Below are positions 25,415 through 29,370 of a stretch of DNA of 29,370 nt, piece by piece. A program made the translations under genes and the position numbers. Location: IMG/VR virus record IMGVR_UViG_3300017782_000132, positions 1-29,370 of that record; one strand, 5' to 3'. The DNA comes from a virus. How positions within the stretch are numbered: position 1 is the first letter of the stretch; each line of letters starts with the position of its first letter. A model generated the notes under the pieces. The model was given only the letters and a program-made list of their open reading frames with translations. It was not told the origin of the DNA and did no database searches.

Positions 25415-25428
25415 ACACAAACACCATG
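25415..25428 (+). repeat. Shared 14-nt leader/start element, copy 2
   Basis: ACACAAACACCATG is identical to 24742-24755 and includes the start codon of the 150-residue gene. The proteins that follow are unrelated, so the similarity is in the leader and not due to coding. Confidence 0.5.
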
Positions 25429-25878
25429 ACTGCCACCTTCGCTGACTACGTTGCCACACAGGATGCTCGCAACGACATTCAACTCAAAGCACGTGAGTAT
25501 TGCCTGATGCTTTGTGAAGCACTAGAGCAAGACTTCAAGAAAGATAGCATTCGTCGCGCTAACTTCTTCAACCATACTGATCCTGAATACAAGGCACAAC
25601 GTCTTGCTCAGATTGAGAGTGGTGAGTGTCTCTACAAGTTCTATATTGAGAGTGGTCGTAAGTATCACAAAATCATTATGGAGACTGATAGTGGCAATCG
25701 TAGCGTACATGCATTCATTAACATGAAGACTGGTGAGTTGCATAAGGCAGCATCATTCAAATCACCAGTCAAAGAAGCGCGTTTTGATCTTCGTGTCATC
25801 AAAGAGCGTGAGTTTGTCCTTGAGAATGCTGATTGGAGCGGCGGTTATCTCTACAAGAATGCATATTACGCGGGTTGA
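25426..25878 (+). CDS. Conserved-type phage protein of unknown function
   Basis: 150 residues from the ATG at 25426; the frame extends upstream to 25369 but that part overlaps the previous gene and the promoter. The C-terminal half (YKFYIESGRKYHKIIMETD, then SVHAFINMKTGELHKAASFKSPVKEARFDL) follows the pattern SVxxFI-xx-TG-x-xxKxASxKxPxKxxRxxL seen in a widespread family of small viral proteins without known function. The N-terminal part is helical. A -10 box and an A/C leader precede it. The family link is by eye. Confidence 0.65.
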   Translation: MTATFADYVATQDARNDIQLKAREYCLMLCEALEQDFKKDSIRRANFFNHTDPEYKAQRLAQIESGECLYKFYIESGRKYHKIIMETDSGNRSVHAFINMKTGELHKAASFKSPVKEARFDLRVIKEREFVLENADWSGGYLYKNAYYAG

Positions 25879-25903
25879 CACCCTGCCTCATACATAGTAT
25901 ACT
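25875..25903 (+). promoter_or_regulatory. Consensus sigma70 promoter
   Basis: TTGACA (25875-25880), a 17-nt spacer and TATACT (25898-25903). This is the best promoter in the window. The -35 overlaps the stop codon of the upstream gene. The ATG of the 78-residue gene is at 25927, about 17 nt after the predicted transcription start, with a CTTTCACTCCC leader. Confidence 0.7.
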
Positions 25904-25926
25904 CTATTCACCCTGCTTTCACTCCC

Positions 25927-26163
25927 ATGTTCTACCTCGTTGCTGCTGGTAATGCGTATGCGATGGATCATTCAAGTGATACCATGTATGGCATGACGTG
26001 TTATGATGATCAAACAGTTGATATTGACGACTGTTACGACATCGCTTATGATGAAGTCGATGAAGAAGAGCAAGAATACCTTGCTCACGTTGCATATCAC
26101 ATGCAACAAATTGCCAAACTAACTGAAGAACACCGTAAACTCAACGAGGTATTTGTCAAATGA
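25927..26163 (+). CDS. Hypothetical acidic protein
   Basis: 78 residues, unrecognised. MFYLVAAGNAYAMDHSSDTMYGMTCYDDQTVDIDDCYDIAYDEVDEEEQEYLAH has a strongly acidic middle, followed by a helix (HMQQIAKLTEEHRKLNEVFVK). The first gene after the consensus promoter, it overlaps the next start by ATGA and so leads an operon of at least four genes. Confidence 0.6.
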   Translation: MFYLVAAGNAYAMDHSSDTMYGMTCYDDQTVDIDDCYDIAYDEVDEEEQEYLAHVAYHMQQIAKLTEEHRKLNEVFVK

Positions 26164-26408
26164 ACATGCTAGCAGATCACATCAAAGAGTACATCAATCC
26201 ATTCCCCAATCGTTATACTCCTGGTACATGGGAGATTCGTGTATTACCACATGAAGATCTAGATTATGATGGTGTTCAAAAGTATTGGCGCTTCTTCAAG
26301 AAGTTTCCTAACGATTTCGCTGCTGCTGCCGTCTCTTTACTCCCTAAGGATGTAGAATTCATTCAATACGATCATCTCGCTAACATCCTCTTCGCCAAAA
26401 AACTATGA
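26160..26408 (+). CDS. Hypothetical protein
   Basis: 82 residues, unrecognised. Aromatic-rich (INPFPNRYTPGTWEIRVLPHEDLDYDGVQKYWRFFKKFPNDF) with a small hydrophobic helix (AAAAVSLLP). No signal peptide or membrane anchor is evident. ATGA overlaps at both ends show tight translational coupling within the operon begun at 25927. Confidence 0.6.
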   Translation: MNMLADHIKEYINPFPNRYTPGTWEIRVLPHEDLDYDGVQKYWRFFKKFPNDFAAAAVSLLPKDVEFIQYDHLANILFAKKL

Positions 26409-26650
26409 GTTATTCCTACACAGACAACAAAGACATTACTGAGCGCCTATCACAACAACGTGATGACATCTATGACTATGTTGTAGAGCGTTTCCGTCAT
26501 CATATGGCAAATGAGGATATTGATAGTGCATTAGCACTTGCTGATGAGTTCTTTGAATGGATGGACCCTGATAACATGGAGAAGGAAGAGACTGCATTCT
26601 ATAATGAGGATGATCTCTTGAACTTGTATCTCTCACTTCAGCTGAAGTGA
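26405..26650 (+). CDS. Hypothetical acidic helical protein
   Basis: 81 residues, unrecognised. A tract of charged helix (DITERLSQQRDDIYDYVVERFRHHMANEDIDSALALADEFFEWMDPDNMEKEE) resembles a helical repeat or adaptor. The stop is followed with no gap by the ATG of the next tiny gene. Confidence 0.6.
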   Translation: MSYSYTDNKDITERLSQQRDDIYDYVVERFRHHMANEDIDSALALADEFFEWMDPDNMEKEETAFYNEDDLLNLYLSLQLK

Positions 26651-26800
26651 ATGACTGATATCAATATCTCTCCTGAAATGCGTAAACTCATCCTTGATTA
26701 CATGACAGCATGTAATGAGGGTGAATATGCTAAATCTGAACTCTTATTACAACAAATCAAAGAACAAGGTGCAACTGATCATGAAAAACGTTCTACTTAG
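26651..26800 (+). CDS. Very small protein overlapping the metallopeptidase start
   Basis: 49 residues: MTDINISPEMRKLILDYMTACNEGEYAKSELLLQQIKEQG... . It starts exactly after the previous stop (TGAATG) and its last 20 nt overlap the metallopeptidase start at 26781. The sequence is a well-formed amphipathic helix pair. A longer frame that would fuse it in another phase to the peptidase is not used. Function unknown. Confidence 0.45.
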   Translation: MTDINISPEMRKLILDYMTACNEGEYAKSELLLQQIKEQGATDHEKRST

Positions 26801-27458
26801 TCTACTCACCGCAGCATCACTTACTACAGCATCTGTAGCACTTGCTAATGAAGATAAGATTACGCAAGGTTTTAAATCATATGATGCTATGGGTTGTATG
26901 CTACTCAGAGAGTGTAAAGAGGATGTAGATGAAGTGTTCTCTCTATTGGATATCTCTGCAGAGTATCCTAATACAGAAGCATTTACATCATACTCAACAG
27001 AGTTCAACATGATGTTGATGACACTCAATCAAATTGGTGTTAATGTATATCTTGCTGATAGCAGGTATTTTCCACCTATGCATCGTGGTGTCTATCATAC
27101 TGTCACTAATAACTTCTATCTCAACAGGGATTATATGGGTGATCCTGGTGTATTGATGATGTTAATGAGACATGAAGGATGGCACGCTGCTCAAGATTGT
27201 ATGGCAGGTACAATTGATAATAGTATGATTGCTATTATTATGCCTGAAGATAGTGTCCCTATGTTATGGCGTACACTTGCAGAACGCACATACCCATCAA
27301 ATGCTGTGCCATGGGAAGCAGAAGCACAATGGGCTGGTAGAACTGAAGGCATGACTATTAAAGCACTTCAATCCTGTGCTAACAATACCATGTGGACAGA
27401 TTATGAACCGACTCCTCTCACTTATAAATGGTTAAAAGAAAATAATTATGTGAAATGA
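26781..27458 (+). CDS. Exported HEGWH zinc metallopeptidase-like protein
   Basis: 225 residues. The start at 26781 is preferred over the in-frame ATG at 26715 because it puts a classic signal peptide first: MKN, a hydrophobic core LLSLLTAASLTTASVA and cleavage after ALA (about residue 22). The zincin motif HExxH is present as H131-E-G-W-H135 in MLMRHEGWHAAQDC, with E179 or E181 in PWEAEAQWAGR as candidate third zinc ligand. Several cysteines (39, 45, 140, 199) could form disulfides outside the cytoplasm. It likely acts in the periplasm or thylakoid lumen of the host, or on the cell envelope. Peptidase activity is inferred from the motif; target unknown. Confidence 0.7.
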   Translation: MKNVLLSLLTAASLTTASVALANEDKITQGFKSYDAMGCMLLRECKEDVDEVFSLLDISAEYPNTEAFTSYSTEFNMMLMTLNQIGVNVYLADSRYFPPMHRGVYHTVTNNFYLNRDYMGDPGVLMMLMRHEGWHAAQDCMAGTIDNSMIAIIMPEDSVPMLWRTLAERTYPSNAVPWEAEAQWAGRTEGMTIKALQSCANNTMWTDYEPTPLTYKWLKENNYVK

Positions 27459-27721
27459 TTAAGTACACTAACACCGCAGTTGATTCTATTCAAATTGAAT
27501 GGGATGAAAATGATCCAATTGAATCAGTTTTTAATACTTGGACGCAAATAGAATTCACTAATGCATTACGTGAGTATGCATGGCATCAACTCTGTGATCA
27601 TGATCCAGATGTTGATCCTAATAAGTGGAATCCATCTGCTATTAATAAATGGTTACTACGTCCTGAATTTGATTATGATGATGCTTTACTAACTATTGCT
27701 AAACAACTTCAACATGAATAA
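27455..27721 (+). CDS. Hypothetical protein
   Basis: 88 residues, unrecognised. Acidic and tryptophan-rich (IQIEWDENDPIESVFNTWTQIEFTNALREYAWHQLCDHDPDVDPNKWNPSAINKWLL). The regular spacing of Trp residues suggests a small folded helical domain. It overlaps the peptidase stop by ATGA and the next gene by 8 nt. Confidence 0.6.
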   Translation: MIKYTNTAVDSIQIEWDENDPIESVFNTWTQIEFTNALREYAWHQLCDHDPDVDPNKWNPSAINKWLLRPEFDYDDALLTIAKQLQHE

Positions 27722-28031
27722 TATTACTATTCTTCAAGATGACATCACGCAAGACCTCTTTATCGAAATCCCCCAAGAAATCCTTAAACAACTCAACTGG
27801 GGCGAAGGTACAATCATCGACTGGCAAATCAAAAACGAAAGCATCATCATCTCTAAAATCCAAAACACAATCCAATCTCAAGAAGAATCAATCCAAACTA
27901 ACTACGACTGGTACACCATTAAAGAAACGTACATCCAAGACTACATCCAAGAAACAAACACTAATCAAAGTATCGAACTCTCGCAAAATAGAGATGTTCC
28001 CTTACCTACAAACTTTCCCCATTTTCCTTAA
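27714..28031 (+). CDS. AbrB/MazE-like swapped-hairpin protein
   Basis: 105 residues from the ATG at 27714; an upstream in-frame start at 27696 lies within the previous gene. Residues 1-48 (ITILQDDITQDLFIEIPQEILKQLNWGEGTIIDWQIKNESIIISKI) match the SpoVT/AbrB fold: a strand, IPxEIxxxLxWxxG, then two strands. Proteins of this fold are DNA-binding regulators or antitoxins. The second half (about 55-105) is a polar Q/T/N-rich tail of unknown role. No toxin gene is evident next to it, so a regulatory role is favoured. The coding strand is markedly A/C-rich from here on. Confidence 0.6.
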   Translation: MNNITILQDDITQDLFIEIPQEILKQLNWGEGTIIDWQIKNESIIISKIQNTIQSQEESIQTNYDWYTIKETYIQDYIQETNTNQSIELSQNRDVPLPTNFPHFP

Positions 28032-28143
28032 AAACGAAACAGAAAACAAACGTTGTTGGTTCTGCTGTATTGAACATGCACAAAAATACATCGATCGATA
28101 CAAACCCAAATACAAATGTTACCAATACACAGGTAAACAATGA
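27994..28143 (+). CDS. Small Cys-rich protein, possible metal-binding knuckle
   Basis: 49 residues in a different frame from the AbrB-like gene, overlapping it by 38 nt. KRCWFCCIEHAQKYIDRYKPKYKCY holds C21, C24, C25, H28 and C42, enough for a small zinc site. A longer frame upstream exists but lies within the AbrB-like gene and is low-complexity. The stop overlaps the next ATG (ATGA). Called with moderate doubt. Confidence 0.45.
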   Translation: MFPYLQTFPIFLKNETENKRCWFCCIEHAQKYIDRYKPKYKCYQYTGKQ

Positions 28144-28310
28144 ACTTCACCCTATCCATGGATGATTACATTATGATCATTAACTCCTTACACTACTACA
28201 AGAAAGTAGAGAAGTACCCTGAGTTTCAACACTATACAACAGATCGTATTAATGAACTAAGAGATAAGATGGCACAACAACTCATACCATCACGTAATAT
28301 CCTTGAGTAA
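28140..28310 (+). CDS. Very small protein (56 aa)
   Basis: 56 residues: MNFTLSMDDYIMIINSLHYYKKVEKYPEFQHYTTDRINELRDKMAQQL... . It reads as two helices with an acidic/basic pattern. It starts in an ATGA overlap and its end overlaps the next gene's TTG start. Function unknown. The continuous chain of overlaps supports it as real. Confidence 0.5.
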   Translation: MNFTLSMDDYIMIINSLHYYKKVEKYPEFQHYTTDRINELRDKMAQQLIPSRNILE

Positions 28311-28500
28311 ATACGATCTCGGTGGATTAGAACGTCACCCTGCTAACATACTACGTCTCATCTCTGATCTTGAAGGATCATACCAACTATGTAAATGGAT
28401 GGGGTTTGAAGATGACATGAACACACTCGATCAAATGAAGAAACCTTACTACAAACTATACTTCAAAACAAAGAAAGAGTATGACACCAACAACAACTAA
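28303..28500 (+). CDS. Hypothetical protein with a TTG start
   Basis: 65 residues if TTG at 28303 is the start; this gives (M)SKYDLGGLERHPANILRLISDLEGSYQLCKWMGFEDDMNTL. The next in-frame ATG would delete most of the protein, so TTG is preferred. It overlaps the previous stop by 8 nt (TTGAGTAA) and the next gene by 20 nt. Function unknown; helical. Confidence 0.5.
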   Translation: MSKYDLGGLERHPANILRLISDLEGSYQLCKWMGFEDDMNTLDQMKKPYYKLYFKTKKEYDTNNN

Positions 28501-28687
28501 CAACACCTGGTTTACATCAACATCAGACAAACCATACGATAGACATTATTACACCATAGACAACATAAGGTTTGATGATTATGAACAACTCAGAGCATAT
28601 TGGTGGCAACAAACTATTACTAACCAAACAGTAATAGTTCATGACTATACAACTACCAAGCGCACCAGTACAGCACAGGGTTTTTGA
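28481..28687 (+). CDS. Hypothetical protein, last of the small-gene operon
   Basis: 68 residues, unrecognised. Thr/Asn-rich start, then a strand/helix core (HYYTIDNIRFDDYEQLRAYWWQQTITNQTVIVHDYTT). No signal peptide. It overlaps the TTG-start gene by 20 nt and is followed by the longest gene-free stretch in the window. Confidence 0.55.
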   Translation: MTPTTTNNTWFTSTSDKPYDRHYYTIDNIRFDDYEQLRAYWWQQTITNQTVIVHDYTTTKRTSTAQGF

Positions 28688-28736
28688 ACCATTCTCCCCC
28701 CTCGGTGAATATATTATTAAATCATTAAAAAAATAT

Positions 28737-28810
28737 AGTGTAGTAGCTCCATAGATACCGTGAAGTTACTCTAAGGGCGCTCCACGATGTTGGCTTAGCG
28801 TGCTACCACT
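28737..28810 (+). ncRNA. Candidate structured RNA (about 74 nt)
   Basis: The ends pair over nine base pairs: AGTG (28737-28740) with CACT (28807-28810) and GTAGC (28743-28747) with GCTAC (28802-28806), with a two-base bulge. Inside, CTAAG (28771-28775) pairs with CTTAG (28794-28798) and CCA (28782-28784) with TGG (28791-28793). The stretch is GC-richer than its surroundings and carries no reading frame. Class unknown; strand assumed from the genes. No promoter directly ahead is obvious. Confidence 0.3.
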
Positions 28811-28861
28811 CGAAAGTCAAGGAAACATGTGACAGACCTCCAAGTGGCACACAGACCCCCC

Positions 28862-28912
28862 AGAAACCCTCAAAAGCACGTTATAATACATTCATGGAAA
28901 CACAGGGTTTCT
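28862..28912 (+). repeat. Perfect 9-bp inverted repeat around a -10 box
   Basis: AGAAACCCT (28862-28870) and AGGGTTTCT (28904-28912) are exact reverse complements separated by 33 nt, with the TATAAT box in between. It may be a regulator-binding site, or arms that pair in RNA read from upstream. Confidence 0.55.
28882..28887 (+). promoter_or_regulatory. -10 element (TATAAT) with a nine-codon frame behind it
   Basis: A perfect TATAAT followed by ACATTCATG, similar to the sequence after the other -10 boxes. No -35 match is present. The predicted transcription start falls at a tiny frame, METQGFSKS (28894-28923), just before a hairpin, so the product may be a short untranslated or leader RNA, or the transcript of the gene at 29026. 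Confidence 0.4.
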
Positions 28913-28921
28913 CAAAATCTT

Positions 28922-28946
28922 AAAAAGTCAAAAAAACGACTTTTTT
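28922..28946 (+). terminator. Hairpin with T-tract, A/T-rich terminator
   Basis: AAAAAGTC (28922-28929) pairs with GACTTTTT (28938-28945); the T run extends to 28946. The stem is perfect but A/T-rich, and the A-tract/T-tract symmetry would work in both directions. Confidence 0.55.
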
Positions 28947-28952
28947 AATAAT

Positions 28953-28988
28953 TTAAGAAACTGAGAAAGTTTAATTTCTTAAGTTTTT
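28953..28988 (+). terminator. Second hairpin with T-tract
   Basis: TTAAGAAA (28953-28960) and TTTCTTAA (28975-28982) form a perfect 8-bp stem, followed by G and TTTTT (28984-28988). An alternative inner stem AAACT/AGTTT is possible. Together with the hairpin just upstream it makes a tandem terminator. Confidence 0.5.
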
Positions 28989-29025
28989 CCATTTTTTCCT
29001 ATTAAATCACTTCATTTAACTACAA

Positions 29026-29271
29026 ATGACTAAAATGTATGACAATTTGATCTCTACTGCTATTAATAGTGTAGAAATCGTTGATAATACTGTTAAAGTA
29101 ACCTATTATAGTAATAAAGACAAAGAATATACATTTAACTGTACTAATATACAGTCATTTGAAGATAGTCTATGTAAAGAACTGATTTCGATTGAATTGA
29201 AGACTGGAGGATCAATTGGTAAGTTTCTTCACAATCAAATCAAAGAAGGTTTGATTGTTGAATCTAAATAA
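29026..29271 (+). CDS. KTSC-like domain protein
   Basis: 81 residues. INSVEIVDNTVKVTYYSNKDKEYTFNCTNIQSFEDSLCKELISIELKTGGSIGKFLHNQIKEG follows the KTSC-domain layout: two strands ending in an aromatic Y-x-F, a helix with an S-x-G-K-F segment and a final N/H-x-x-I-K. The family occurs in phages and bacteria and has no established function. The leader is T/A-rich with no Shine-Dalgarno, behind tandem terminators, so its promoter is unclear. Confidence 0.6.
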   Translation: MTKMYDNLISTAINSVEIVDNTVKVTYYSNKDKEYTFNCTNIQSFEDSLCKELISIELKTGGSIGKFLHNQIKEGLIVESK

Positions 29272-29308
29272 TCTTGCCATCAATTGAGTTAACAATTCAA
29301 ACAAGACA

Positions 29309-29370
29309 ATGAGTAAACGATCCAATCAATCTGACAATCCAAAGCAACAATTCATCGATGACTTTGAAGA
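29309..29370 (+). CDS. Start of a gene cut by the window end
   Basis: ATG at 29309 opens a frame MSKRSNQSDNPKQQFIDDFE that runs off the window without a stop. The start follows the previous stop by 37 nt. Only 20 codons are visible, so no function can be given. Confidence 0.5.
   Translation, partial: MSKRSNQSDNPKQQFIDDFE

Larger units (their letters stand above)
28688..29025. other. Gene-free region with structured and regulatory elements
   Basis: 338 nt without a supported gene. It contains, in order, an A/T-rich start, a GC-richer part of about 130 nt with predicted stems (28737-28810), a TATAAT box inside an inverted repeat (28862-28912), and two hairpin/T-tract elements before the KTSC-like gene. 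No tRNA fold was found: there is no TTCGA T-loop or D-arm in the right place. Confidence 0.7.

Noticed and set aside
27739-28143. 134-residue Lys/Ser-rich frame starting at 27739
   Set aside because: Its first 85 residues overlap the AbrB-like gene out of frame and are low-complexity; only the last 49 residues look like a real protein.
19392-28317. TAAATACGATCTC occurring at about 19390 and 28305
   Set aside because: Both are codons for K-Y-D-L in unrelated proteins; likely chance.
28737-28860. tRNA gene
   Set aside because: Size fits, but no TTCGA loop, D-arm or CCA-compatible acceptor was found.

Overview
The window reads as part of the genome of a marine T4-like cyanophage (Kyanoviridae-type myovirus infecting Synechococcus or Prochlorococcus). 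This is inferred from gene content: very long tail-fibre genes with tail-collar domains, a cluster of 2-oxoglutarate/Fe(II) oxygenases, a PrnA-like flavin halogenase, a T4-type late promoter motif, and dozens of tiny tightly packed genes. All supported genes are on the + strand. No tRNA, integrase, transposon or CRISPR array was seen.

Region 1 (1-16433) is late virion structure. It holds the 3' part of a giant structural protein, then two tail-collar proteins with HxH metal-site motifs, three modular adhesin-like proteins (glycine-rich and/or Ig-like domains), and a 1025-residue fibre made of repeats plus a collar domain. The three adhesin-like proteins have different N-termini but end in the same ungapped 69-residue module, which looks like a common docking tail. 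Four successive gene junctions are the identical TAAAATG.

Region 2 (16439-21599) is an enzyme island directly behind the fibre genes: three 2OG-Fe(II) oxygenases, a protein with a tail-assembly-chaperone-like motif, two unrecognised proteins, and a shortened tryptophan-halogenase homologue behind its own sigma70-like promoter. A working hypothesis (inference only) is that these enzymes modify virion proteins.

Region 3 (21687-28687) is a dense run of small genes, several below 60 codons, mostly of unknown function. It includes a beta-class DNA methyltransferase overlapped by a possible restriction-nuclease partner, a signal-peptide-bearing HEGWH metallopeptidase, and an AbrB-like protein. Several genes have a -10 element about 25 nt before the start codon and an A/C-rich leader without a Shine-Dalgarno.

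Region 4 (28688-29025) is the only long gene-free stretch. It has a predicted stem-closed structure of tRNA size, a TATAAT element inside a perfect inverted repeat, and two hairpin/T-tract terminators. It is followed by a KTSC-like small gene and the start of another gene cut by the window edge.

All family assignments are from reading motifs by eye; no database search was possible.
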